A DNA stretch of 64,000 bases, taken from Prunus persica. Taxonomy: Eukaryota; Streptophyta; Magnoliopsida; Rosales; Rosaceae. Within the stretch, counting starts at the first letter, position 1, and each line of letters starts with the position of its first letter. The position numbers and the translations under genes are program-made. The notes beneath the pieces are model-generated. The model worked only from the letters and a program-made list of their open reading frames with translations. It was not told where the DNA came from and ran no database searches. Shown one piece after another: positions 10,930 to 23,584 of this stretch. Location of the stretch: NCBI RefSeq assembly GCF_000346465.2, contig NC_034009.1:38308844-38372843 (forward strand), read 5' to 3'.

Positions 10930-12076
10930 TCAATAATAATTAATTTTTTTCTAGAAATTTTTGCTACGGCTATACCTAAAATTTTTTTTTTTTTTAAAGG
11001 CGCTAAGCGGTCCTTTTTTTTTTTTTTTTTTTCCTGATTTTAAAGAAAACCCCACTGCCTCTCTCTCCTCTGAGCCGTCGCCTCCTAACTCTCTCTGCAA
11101 CCTCCTCGCCCACCCACGACTGCTCCGCCCACCTGCCTTTGATTTCAAGTATTTTTCTTTGTAGTACTATATTATATGCTTTATGTCGGCCATGCCCTCT
11201 TGGCTTCTGTTGTTTGTTGGGAGCATGGTTTGTCCTCTCAATTGTATTTCTCTAATTTGACCTTTTTGGGCTTCCTTGCCCTAAAGATTTTGCTTTGTAA
11301 CTTTCGTTTTCGTATTTTATTAAAGAAAAACACATCTTTTAGACTTCACACTTGCTCCCCCACTTAATCTTAGGTTACATTTGGCTGGATGGATTTGACA
11401 CAAATGCTTAATTTGTTATAAAAAAAAACAAAAACAAAAACAAAATAAGATTGAATGTGTTTGAAATAACTAGATGTAGTACATTTGAAATGAATATATG
11501 CATTGAATTCCATTTGTTTTCTTCCTTTCTTTCTTATTCAAATCTTGGCATAAATAGAATATAAAACAAACAATTTTACCTTATAATGTCATCTAAATCC
11601 ATAGATTTCAAAACCTTGCACTCCATTGTTCCTCAAAACCTTGTCACTATTGTCAAAATTAACAACCATAAACGTTCTCTGCTAAGAATTAACCAACTAG
11701 GTTTAAATATGTTGCATTGATTTTCAAGTGCGGTCACACCGAAAAATTTCTTTATGTGAATCAGAACAGTTTTCATGACGAACACTTGAAATCCAACCCA
11801 TGGTTTATTTTTTGGTCCTGGGTATGCCTTTGTAGTACTTAACAATTGGCACGATTTAATGTAGTGTAGCCCATTTGTCTTCCATATGGGCAAATCATAT
11901 TCTTTCAATAAAAGGTAGCATAGTTGAAAATTAAATTGCCACTTATAAATCATCATGCTATCTACGTCACATTGTGTCCAATACTCAGTACATTTATTCT
12001 TCGTTTGGGAAATTTAAGTTACATAACTTTCGAAATCCAGAATTCTCCTTCCATAACAGAAGCTTAAATATGGAGC
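10930..12076. other. Intergenic region with duplicated APM1 downstream flank
   Basis: The 10980-11160 part has two T-tracts followed by a C/T-rich stretch resembling a plant 5' leader, but no gene follows. From about 11630 to 11990 the sequence matches 5060-5500, the same flank behind the pseudogene copy. No gene is recognised. Confidence 0.55.
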
Positions 12077-15000
12077 CTAGTATTTCCTGTGCGCCAACTC
12101 CTTCACAATATCGGCAAGATTTTTCTCACTCCCAACACTCTGAACCCACTTGGCGTTTATCTGTACCCGCTCAATGCTCTGCTTCAATGTTCTCGTTATG
12201 GAGAGGTCAGGATGGACTTTGAAGAACTCATCTACTTCCTTAACCTTCTCGAATGAAGCCAACTGCAGAGGAAGGTAAAACCACCAAAAGTACAACGAAG
12301 GCACAAGCATTGAACAAAATGGAAAGGCATCAGAACAAAACAAAAGGCCTCAAAGACAAGAACAAACATTTCAAGAGAGAGAACGAACCGGTGAAATGAT
12401 GGCACTGACAAAGCGAAGCAGATATCCAGAACTCCAGGTCTCTGAGATGTGCTCCCAGTTATCCTGTATTTTGGATCATCCAAAGGGCGAAATGAATCAT
12501 GTTAACAATAGTGGGGAAAATAAATTCATTAATGTCATTAAAAACTAGTGCTCGAGAGATGCCTTCAGCCACGTCCAAGCTGTTTCCCGCCCTTTACTAC
12601 TAACAGAAAGCCCGAGGGCTGCATCCTGTCTGCGGACCTACATAGATGGGATCATCAAACTAAGTACCATCAAGCTTTGAGATACTCTTAATTCAAATTT
12701 TCAACCAGTAATTAAGATATATATATATATATATATATAATATATAACAACATCGCAAGTACCTCAGAAGACAATAAGAAGTTGAGAAATTCCAGTATTA
12801 TGTTGGGATCTGGACAAGACGCTAGTGATCCTACAGGCACAAAGAGATGCATTACTCCCTGGCATAACAGACTCAGATGTTCGGCATACTTTTACTAAAT
12901 TAATCAGTATTACTTAAAATGCGGGTTTTCTCCTCCCTTAGATCAGTCTCTCTGTAAACTCCAAGAAGAGATTCATAGCCCGATCTTTCAGACATGCTTA
13001 CTCTTTGCATTACAGCCACATACACTGCCTGCAACAATAGTTAATAATGAACATCAAGAGGGAATTTAAAAGGTTGAATGTACAGTTTACATCGAGACAA
13101 CCTTTCTTATGTCAGGAGGAAGGAGTGGCGTATTTCTGTCATCTAAGAAGGCATGAAAACGCCTACTTGCTTCATCTATCGTCAGGTCATGCCCAAACAC
13201 AGCAAGGGCAGTCAAAATGTCTCCTCTCAGCATTGCATCTAAATGGCTCTCACCGGGTTTAGGCTCCCAACCAAGCTTCCTGTAAACAAATTCAACATAA
13301 ATAATAAACTGTACACAAAAATAAATAAAAAGAAAGGAGAAAATTTTGTGGATAGTTTGGGAGTGTTAAACATTTTGCTCCCGCCCCAACTTCATTATCA
13401 TCAGACAAGCTTATCTACCTAGGTACTTGAGTAGTTAAAACAGAACAAGCTTACTCTGCAGAGTACTGGAAAAGGCCAATAAATAATTGATTAATGAGAT
13501 CCAGTAGCTCGGGCACAGCATCAGCGGCAATTGTTGCCAGCTTATAACTTATCTGTGAAAAGTGAAGACCAAAATCAGACCAAGGACACAAATACAGTAA
13601 CATAAACACAAAGCAGAGGTTATCATTACGTGAATCAAATTTGACAGCACTGTACAGTCAAGTTCCTCTCGGTAAGCACCCAGCAAGGTAAGCAGTGAAG
13701 CAAACGACTGCTGGCGAGCCATAGAAAGGGCAAATGAATCATCCAAAACTCCTGTTAAAAGGAAAAAAAAGGGCAAAAACTAAACACTACCATTTAACTA
13801 TCAAATAGATAAGCAAGTGTGTGCATAAAAAATTGATTACCAAATCTGTCAGTTGCAGACAAGTGTTTCTTTTCTATCGCACTTCTAAGTGCAGCTGAAA
13901 GTTCCTCCTCATATTTCACCCTGTAAAAACCAGTCTGATCCACATTGACTTTTATCCAACTACATAATGAGCCTCTGCATCCAGTCCCTGCTATGGAGCA
14001 ACCCAGAAATTCCTTTACATCAAAAGTTTCGAACTTCTTTTGTAGTAGGAAACTTTTGCGTACATCATATGAGCCAGAGCATAATGTTATTGGCACAATC
14101 CATTGCCCATCACCTTGGGAACCACTCGAGTAGAATTGTGTCTGCCATTTATTCGAATAAAATCTAAATAAATTATCCAACAGCTTATATATGCATTAGA
14201 GCTTTCTTTCAGAATTTCACTTGATAATCAAACAACATTTGGAAGGAGGTAAACATAAGGAACCTGGTCAAACTCCAATTTCTGATCTTTGACTTTGACA
14301 GAAATAACCGGGTAACCCTTTTGCTGTGTCCATGAATTCATTAGCTTGTTCACAGGTTCACCAGATCCCTCCTGAAGCGCAGCCCATAAATCTTCTGTCT
14401 TTGCATTTGAGGAAGCATGCTTTGTTATGTATGAAGCAAGTGACCTCTAGAGGCATGAAAAAATAACATGCAATTAACTCTGTAACTTCCATGAGAAATG
14501 GATTTAATAAACAATAGCCAAAATTCAAAAGTTGAGGGAAAGAATATGAGACACACTTCAAACACCTTTATCATATGAGCAATATAGCCTGATTGAGCAA
14601 AATTAGCTACAGTACATAGTAATAACTCTGCTGTTATGAACAACATATATATCTGCACCAAGTAGGACTGTCAATCAAGCCAGGCTGACCGTCTTTCCCT
14701 TAATTCTGGTCTGTTATGATGATTCAAGGTTGATTTCTAGAACATAATTCCAAAGGAATTCATTTATTGGTGTTCTCTACAAGCACCTATGTAATTTAAT
14801 TATCTGTAATGGAACAGAATCATCTTCCTCTTATTTTGTAGGCTTTATTTCAACAGATATTACATAAATGGTTACCCTATTTCATTAACAGTATAACTTA
14901 TGGCATACACAAATAAGACCAAAGCCATTATGTTCAGTCTGGACCATACTAACATTAGATCTAATGGTCAAGATCAGCCCAACCTCAAATTCATGCTAAA

Positions 15001-17434
15001 ATACTATGATTAAGCTCCACATTGGACCAAAGAACTAGATGTTGAGCTAGTTCAGTATTCCACATCACAATCTAACAATTTTCTCAAGATCTCTATCGTC
15101 CTAAAATCCTGTATGCCCAGAAGCCTTTATTTTTTGGAAATTTCCATCACATAAATGTAAAAATTTCAGAAATAAGATAGTTGCTTCAATCTTCAAGGAT
15201 ATTTGCTAACATACCAAAGGACCAACCTGGAAGCATTCAGCACCAAGATAGTTTTGTAGCATCCGGATAACAGAAGCTCCTTTTCTATAACTTATTGCAT
15301 CAAATATTTCATCAACCTCAGAAGCATGATTGATTTCCACCTGGCCAAAAAGAAGAAAGATTAAAACATAATATAGCAGAAACACTTATATTCTAAACCC
15401 TTCAATAAATGATGCCCTGCAATGTAGTGGTGATCCAGGTTTGATGCCACGAAACAGCAAATTTTGGACAACAGAGTTAGAATAAAACCCATGAAAGACT
15501 TGGTCCACGTAGAAGTACCTCAATGGGGTGAGATCCTTCAAGCCCATCCAGCTTAAGACCCAAAGTAATTTCATCAAGAAATTTAGTCCACATTTTCCAC
15601 TCTGGGAACAAGCTATCAGTAGCTAAATAGCTCACCTAATGGCGTTAAAATACTTACTTTAAGTCCAAAAGCAAATAAAATAACAAGTACAACAAGTGAA
15701 ATGAAGTGATACCCATGTTGCAAACCCCTCATTCAGCCATAAATGTGTCCACCATTCCATCGTTACAAGATTGCCAAACCACTGGTGTGCCAATTCATGT
15801 GCCACGACAGTTGCAACCTTTCACAAATTCCAAATGAAACGATTAAACATTTCTTTAGGGTTCAAAAACAACAGCTACATATCATATGAACCAAGCTGAA
15901 TTCTGAAAGCTAGAGTGACATTCAGGATGTGTATGTTACCCGTTGTTTGTTGGCAGCTGCAGAATGCTGTTCATCAAAGAGCAAATCTGTTTCTTGGTAT
16001 GTAACTAAACCATAATTTTCCATGGCACCAGGAAAATCAGGGATTGCAACCATATCCAATTTGGGCAAAGAGTATGGCACAGCAAAGTAACTGTCTTCGT
16101 CAATGATTCCATTTTGAATGCCAAATATAATGATGCAGAATTAGCAGGGAAGGGAAAAAAAAACTAGAGAAACTACCACTTATAATCCACAACATGCATC
16201 AACTGTAATTTCAAATTTGAATATGAATGATTAGTAATTTTTTGTAGTATTGTGATCCAAAAACATACTCTCTGTAAAATTCAAGAGTCTTGGCAGCAAC
16301 GTTCAAAGCAAACTTCCCTTGGTTCGCCTTACCAACTTGACAATAGACCCGCACTTTGACCCCTGTGACGAGATGAAAGGTGACACCATCAAGAAAAGGT
16401 TGTACTAACATACACAAAACAAGGGACATTGTGTATGAGTTTACCATCAGATGTACGATCTTCAACATAATCAAACAACCCAACAACAACGGCCACCAAA
16501 TATGTAGACATTATTGGTGATTCTTGAAATGAAACTGTCTTCAGATGTCCATGCACTTTCTCTTCTACAACCGGCATGTTGGAGAGAGCTACTAATTCAG
16601 ATGGAACATCATCCAATCTAATCTTGAATGTAGCCTGTCAATCAAAGTTCCGATAAGAATGAACGGGGTCAATTCAATCTCTTTCTTTCCTAGTAGACTC
16701 AAAGATGAAATTAGAACTATGTTAAGTATCCAGAATCGCTTTAAACAAAATCATTATAGAGCAACCTTCCAAGCAGGCTCATCCCAGCATGGAAAGCACC
16801 GTCTGGCATCAACCGGTTCAAATTGTGTAACGGCCATATTTTTCTTCTCACCATTATGCTCATATGTACTGTACAGAATGAATCAAAGTTTAAGCATATC
16901 TGAAACATAATATAATCCAGAATTCGAAGAGCACACCTTGTGTAGAACCCCTTCATCTTGTCATTCAATTTTCCTTCAAACCCAATACCCAAAACTCCCG
17001 AACCAACCGGAAGCGTCTCTCCAAACTCCAGAACCAAAATCCCATCTTCTTCAAATGTCTCAACTTTCCAAGGCTTGAAAATTACCTGCTCTCAGAAATC
17101 AGATGAACTTAGAAGCACTTCCAAATGAACATTGCTTTTCTTTTTCTTTCTCGAGTACAATTGTACAATTGTCCAAAGCAAGCAAGCAAATGCATCATGC
17201 ATGGCAGCAGGGATCAGTCAGTGGTACCTTGGAGGAAGCGAAAGACACGGAGGCGGCATCGACGGAGAGGTCGGCGGCGTTGAGGACGATGAACCGGGTA
17301 TCGCAGACGATGTCGAGTTGGACGGCGACGGAGCCGCCGAAACTGCAGCCGGTGAGGTCCGGTTTGAGAGTTATATCGTATCGTTTCGGCACGGCGAATT
17401 TCGGCAGCCGAGACTGGCCTTTGAACTGCTCCAT
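12077..17434 (-). CDS. APM1: Aminopeptidase M1 (M1 zinc metallopeptidase)
   Basis: Nineteen exons read right to left: 17228-17434, 16937-17085, 16766-16868, 16445-16634, 16269-16362, 15940-16090, 15713-15817, 15519-15635, 15227-15340, 14264-14446, 13841-14141, 13630-13751, 13455-13552, 13102-13279, 12914-13028, 12763-12830, 12563-12637, 12389-12463, 12077-12262. They sum to 877 codons (876 aa), close to plant APM1. Key motifs are GAMENYG (exopeptidase), HELAHQW plus the downstream LNEGFA glutamate (zinc site), and the C-terminal [12 protein letters not shown] region ending in KELAHRKY. The enzyme removes N-terminal residues from peptides. Plant APM1 is membrane-associated and linked to auxin transport and cell cycle. 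Intron 17 (12464-12562) appears to use a GC donor. The exon 1 start MEQF is chosen by family similarity; an in-frame ATG also exists at 17503. Confidence 0.9.
12718..12739. repeat. (AT)n microsatellite in an APM1 intron
   Basis: A run of alternating AT lies in intron 16 of the intact APM1 copy. Confidence 0.9.
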
Positions 17435-18333
17435 CTCCAAGTGAAGTGCCGAGGACTTTGAAGTTAAAGTGCTGCACATCTCCAATTGGAAAGGCAGAGT
17501 CACGCTGACGACGACTATAATTTTGTTTCCTCTATGAATATAATTCAGTCTAAATGATAAGGGAGGTTGGAACTTGAGGCCACTAATATGCTAGAAAATC
17601 AACTCTCATTTTCACTGGCCTAGATCAGTTAATTGATTTACTTATTGAGTAATGCTATTTAACTTGTTTTATTTTATTTTATTTTTTAAGGAAGATTTTT
17701 GTATTTTTATTTTTAAATTTCTAGGCATTATTGACAAATAAATAAATAAAATAGAACTTACGTGGCAATATTAATTAGTTACCATCATCTGCCACGTCAA
17801 CTAATGTGCTGGGTAGGGCAAACACACTGCATTGCCAATTGGCTTAACTTGTTTGAGTCGGTTTTGCATGTCTTAACACCACATAAAAAGAAGTGATTTA
17901 CAGACCTTAATAAGGAAACAATTTAAGGCTTTGTAATTGATTGAAACCGGTTTAGATTGGAGTTTTATATTTTGAAATTTATGAAAATTAGTAGAAATTT
18001 TAGCAAAATAAAACCCTAGAAGTTGTAATGTTTTTTTTTTTTGGGTCAAGAAAAGTTGTAATGTTTTATTCACAATCAACGTAGACTATTCTATTATCGA
18101 AATTAACAAATAATAAATAAAAAACCATTTTATAACAAGCCCACAAAACAAAGAAAATTCTCATCTCTAATCACACATATTACATGATACAACATAGGAG
18201 ATCAAAAATTCATGTAACCGAAGATGCAGAAATCTTAATATATAAGACACAGGTCCAACAGAAAGAATTGGCACAATGCAACCAAACACAACGGCAACCC
18301 CGCCAGAAACCAACACCAACGCTGGCCGTGGCA
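17435..18333. other. APM1 upstream region and UBP1 downstream region
   Basis: Homology to the pseudogene copy ends near 17500, setting the right edge of the duplicated segment. The rest is AT-rich and contains the APM1 promoter side (no clear motif fixed) and the 3' flank of the UBP1-type gene. No gene seen. Confidence 0.5.
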
Positions 18334-21300
18334 TTAACGATAATACATTAGCTGCTGACCTGATGAACTGTTAGGATATCCCTCATACATAGGTTGGGAT
18401 CCACCAGAGTTCAAGGCCATGGACGTGGCCGCAGCCTGACTTAAGGCAAGTTGGCGCCGATAAGCCAACAAGTCAGCTGGAGAATAGACTTGGTTCATAC
18501 CAGCAGCCGGAAGGATCTGATAGGGTTGGGCAGGAGGAGGCAGTGGATTCGAAGTTATCCCAGGAGGAGTTGGCTTGCTACCCCATGAACACTGCATGCA
18601 TGATCACACAAAACAATAGATGTTTTTATCAAGACACATACACAGGCGCTTTGCGGAAACTAATCGAATGCACAAAAACCCACCAGAGGGTGATCTTGTG
18701 CATGTGCATGTGCATTGAAGAACAATATTAAGAAGGCAACAGAACCGTGTGACCATCAACATGAAAAGACCTTGCAGTAGAGATTTTATTACCTTCATGG
18801 ACTTTCCATGAATTATCCTGCCATTTGCCATTTGAATGGCCAAGGCTGCTTCTTCATGAGTGTTGTATCTCACAAATCCGAAACCTTTATCCCTCTGCAC
18901 GCGTACTTCCTCAATAACCCCAGCCCCAAGAGCATGAAACTGACTATGAAGTTCAGCTTGAGTAACCTGAAAATACAGACCAGATTTTCAGCAAGATTTT
19001 ATGGCTAACAGCATATAGTTGTACCAACAGTTGAAAAGTTATGTCATAAGACCAAACTTAAGATTTAAAACTTAAATATGAAACATAATCTATCAACGTA
19101 GCCAGAATCACTGTTTAATCACCTCATGGGAGAGGTTGCCAACATAGACAGTAGTGTATGCTTGATTATTTTCAGGGGCCTCTTCATTGGAGTTCTCCTG
19201 ACCTCCATCTGCAAAAGAAAGGAAACAGAACAAGACATCAACATCAAGTCTGGTACGAACTTCCCACTCAATCCTGGTATTATAAAGGACGGCAATGTAT
19301 ACTATGATCAACCATCAACCTCAGACCTATACTTACACTAGCAAATGCACAAACTAAATCCCTATAACAATATCAGACCAACCAAAAAAATTGCACTATC
19401 AAAGTCAAACTCACTACTGTCAGTTTTTGTTACATGAGACAACCAACATCAGACTAATTTTCATTAATTTGTCGATCTGGTCATATTTCATTAGCCAGAG
19501 GCGGAGAAATGGATTCATCTCAGACTACAATCAATAAATTCAATAATCTAATACCTGAACCAGATCCATGTATTAAGAGACTACATCCTGACCCTGTTAT
19601 TAAACTTCATCTTTGCTCCTTTGGCACAATCTTATCTCAAAAACCACAACCATTAAAGTCCCAGAAGCCCTTGCAAGCAACCTCTGGCCTAACTCACCAA
19701 GGATCCTACATACTGTGGGCCAAGTCAGAAATTTTCATGATACCTGAAGATCCATTAGTAAGCACAACGGCATTTTGAGTGTCGCTATTCTGCTTCTCTT
19801 CATTGGAGCCAGCACTCTTAGTTGCCCAGTTGCATCTTATTTGTCTATTTCCAAGCCATTTACCTACAAAATGGAGTCCAGAACACATCAAACATTATGC
19901 ACTAATGGTATCTTTCAAAACTGACCAAAAAAAAAACCATGCAACATGAGGCAACATTTAGATGTGTTACCGGTTAAATCATTGATAGCACTCTGAGCAT
20001 CCTATAAAGCATTTCCATGAGGCACTTAATCAGTTCACAGATATTCCAGAGTAAACAACATGTGGGAGGCAATTTTTGGGTGGGAAGAATCTCACCAAAA
20101 CACTCTAATTTCTAATCACAACAACATAACAGATACCTGCTGGTTACGGAAAGAAACAAAACCATATCCTTTTGAGCGGCCAGTTTTGTGATCCCACATG
20201 ACCCTTGCATCACTGCAAACAATAAAAAGGACAAAAGGAAAAAGTCTTGTAAACCTAACATCAGGACATTTAGAATTTAATAGGTGATTCAAACTGTTAC
20301 CCCACACCCAAGTGGAAACACAAAATAAATTCAGTCCTTAAACTGTAGTCAGTCAGTAACATGAACATTTGGTGAAAGTAATGAGGTAAAACTATAGCAT
20401 GCTACCCTAGCGCCTGGGATATATCTGCTAAAACTTTGAAGAAAAAAAAATGATAATCGAAAGAAACAGGAACTCACGAACAACTAGGATAGACCGAGAA
20501 GCAAGCAAATAAAGTTGCATCTGTAACCTCTGGACTAAGATCACCAACAAATATATTGAAGTGCCCTGATAATTGTAAAATTGCATTAAAGGAATGAACC
20601 CTATAAAATTGTAACAAGCAACACTATCCGACAGCAGCAGTAGAACAACTGAAGCTCAAAGTAACCTGAAGTATCCTCCCTCTGGCTATTCGCATATGCC
20701 CAATTCACTTTAAGTGCCTGACCATAACTGCAAATCAAAATTAGAAAGACTAATAAATATAAACCATTTCTTTATGATGATAACCATTTTTAAATAATTA
20801 TAAATAAATAAATAAAACACAGAGAGAGAGAGAGAGAGAGTTGATGTTTAATATTGAAGTCAAGAAAGGCATGAGAGTAACCACACTTGATCTAAAGTAA
20901 GTGAATGCTTACAGTTGGCGTCCATGCAATGTCATTATTGCAAGGGCTGCCGAATTTCGATCATGGTAGTCAACAAATCCATATGATGACTGTAATAAAA
21001 AATATACAGTCACATCGTGAAGGGAAATTCATTAAGGGGAAAATCAATTTTGAATATGGAGTACTCAATGTACCTTATCCTTTCTGATGAGCTTGCATCC
21101 TGCAAGAGGACCAACACTCTGGAAAACTTCAGCAAGAAGCTTATCGGTGACATTTACGTGAATGTTTCCAACATACCTGAAACCATCATGCCATCAGAAT
21201 TTATCAGCATTAATTCAAATGAATAATGTCCACTTTAAATTTAAATAATTTGAACTTCTCAAAGTCACGAAGTCCACTTAGGCTAAAAAAATTTCACCCC

Positions 21301-21730
21301 GACTAACATAAAGATGAATGCAAAGGAAGACAAAAGACTCCAGAAATAGAGAAAAACAAAAAATCCATACAGCACTTACACACTGTGGCATGTAGATGGG
21401 TCAAATCCGGGAGGCAGATTTCCACTTGGGATAGGCTCCATCTGCACATTGTAAAAATAGAAAGAAGATAAACAAAAAATCCTAGCAAATCTAAGATGGT
21501 ACCATACATGAAACCGTCCCCAAACATCCTAAGTAAAAGCACCAAGTACGGAGAAAAACTCTGGCAACAAAAAATACAAACTTAAGCCCCCAACCAAAAA
21601 CAAATGTCTTAACAAATGATATTTCCTGTTCTGATGAATTACATAAAGTTTGAGTGAATTAGGTGATACCCAATAACTCAAATCATCTATTTTTGTGATC
21701 AAAGCAGGCAAGCAAGCAAGCATACAAGCC

Positions 21731-21779
<49 letters not shown>

Positions 21780-21911
21780 TGGGACCTGAGACATGGCAGC
21801 GGCGAGCACACCAGGATGGTACATGTGCTGTTGTTGTTGTTGCTGAAGAAGAGCTTGCTGCATTATGGCTTCTTGTTGTTGCTGTTGCTGAAGCTTCAAT
21901 CTTTGTTGCAT
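18334..21911 (-). CDS. UBP1: Oligouridylate-binding protein 1 (UBP1/TIA-1-like), three RRMs
   Basis: Twelve coding exons: 21786-21911, 21380-21441, 21074-21176, 20913-20989, 20666-20727, 20478-20565, 20137-20212, 19971-20001, 19744-19863, 19123-19208, 18793-18966, 18334-18591. They sum to 421 codons (420 aa), the usual UBP1 size. A Gln-rich N-terminus ([10 protein letters not shown]) precedes RRM1 ([11 protein letters not shown]), RRM2 ([14 protein letters not shown]1 KGYGFVSF) and RRM3 ([14 protein letters not shown]1 KGFGFVRY). The C-terminus is Pro/Gln/Tyr-rich and ends in LMYYR. The family binds U-rich RNA in the nucleus, improves recognition of weak plant introns, and forms stress granules under hypoxia. 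A leader exon probably lies near 22241-22330, with a donor at CTCAG/GTTCC and an acceptor just before the start codon. Confidence 0.92.
20819..20840. repeat. (AG)n microsatellite in a UBP1 intron
   Basis: A run of about 11 AG units (CT on the transcribed sense strand) lies in the intron between the fourth and fifth coding exons. Confidence 0.9.
21734..21776. repeat. (AG)21 microsatellite next to the UBP1 intron 1 donor
   Basis: On the gene's sense strand this is a (CT)n/(TC)n tract beginning about 9 bases downstream of the exon 1 splice donor GTCCCATCAC. Confidence 0.95.
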
Positions 21912-22339
21912 ATTATTATACTCCCTACCCAATTTTTTATTTTTTATAAATCAGAACAAAGGCAGATCACCCATTAATCCAATGTTCGAATCTCGAGCAG
22001 TGCAAGAATACACAGAAAAAAGTTCGAATTCAATCATCAAATTCCCAAATTCTGCAACTTTCCTCTGAAAATCATTTGGGGGTTCTTAAAAAACTGAACT
22101 TTTTCACTCGAATGTAAGAATCAGAGTGTCAGATAAGATAATTCAGACAAATCTTAACAAGAAAATAGAAACCCAAAAAGAAAAAAAACAGAAGAAAGAG
22201 AAAAAAAGAAAAAAAAATTGAAAGAGAGGGAAGATAGGAACCTGAGGAGGTGATGGGTAGAATTGGAGCGAAACTCGGTGTGGCTCTGTTGTTGTTGTCT
22301 TCTGTCGGAGAAACTTTCTCACAGTGAAAGGCTAAAACC

Positions 22340-23584
22340 ACATGACTCGGGTTCGGGTAGAATAAGACTGTCCTCCTCATTAATCATTATTTTGTTTTTC
22401 TCACTCCCAAAATTGTCCTTTTTGTTTTTTCTTTTCTTAAAAAAATCTATTTTCAAAATTTGTTTGACCTCCCAAATTAATTATAGAAGAAGGATTTTTT
22501 TTTTTTCTTCTTCTTTGAAATGCATTATTTTTTATTTTTAAAAAAATTATAGATATTTACGAAGTTTGTAGGGAGACTTTGGAAAAGCCCAAAGGAGAGA
22601 GAAAAATTTTAAAAGAAGCCAAAATGGACAAAATTGCCCTTATTTATTTTTTGATTTCCTAAGGAATCCTTTACATTTGCATGTCTTTGGTTTGAAAGTT
22701 GAGAGGTTTTTCTGTCTTTTTTGAAAAAGCTTTGGCTTTTTCCAAAAGTGAAAGTTTTTTTATGAGTAAAACCCTTTTCTTATCAAATTCAATTTTTAGG
22801 GAAAAAATGTATCATTTGATCAGAAAAACAACATTTCTCCTCCTATGGTCACACATGTCATGTCAAGTCTATATTTTATTAGTTAAATACAATTATTTGT
22901 ACTCCATTCTCAAAGAATCTTTATCTTTCTATGTTGATTATTTATTTTATTTTAATTCAGTATAAAAGCTTCTCTCTTTATAAGACCGATCATGCCAAAC
23001 ATGGTTGGTGAGAGCAAAATAAATATTATACTTTTTTGGACTGTTTTCATCACACCTAAAATTACCAAATATCCACTAATTGCAAATGGGCTCTCTGACT
23101 TTCATGAAACCACATCTTTTTTTATTTGGATCAAATGTCATAACTCATAACAATATATCAAAAATTGAACTTAAATACTTTACAAAGATGCGATTTCATG
23201 CCGGCGACTTAAATCAAGCCAATGATGAACTAGTTTATAACCTCAAATTTGGAACATGGCTAAACCTTTTGGCCAAACATTTGACCTAGCTACCAATTAC
23301 AAGCTAAACTTAGTACTGTTTAATCCCTCACACTAATGTTTACGACACCGATATCTTCCCGCGTATAGTAGAGACTACAAATGCAGGTCAGTGCACAGAT
23401 TTAGGCCATTTCTTTTGCAGTATGAAGTATACACACCTCTCCGTTTGCTATCGGAAGAACACCAGCATCCATTTTGAGTTGAATCACTTTGAGGGGGACA
23501 ATAAGTGAATGTTCATACAAATTTATTTGCAAAAGGTCATTGTCATCATAGGAAAGGGTAGCACTTCTGTATAATGAAGCAAGG
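22340..23584. other. Intergenic: UBP1 promoter side and topoisomerase 3' flank
   Basis: AT-rich with several T-runs and no recognised gene. The topoisomerase gene (minus strand) ends at 23585 and the UBP1 gene begins near 22330. The short ORFs show no domain or codon signature. Confidence 0.5.
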
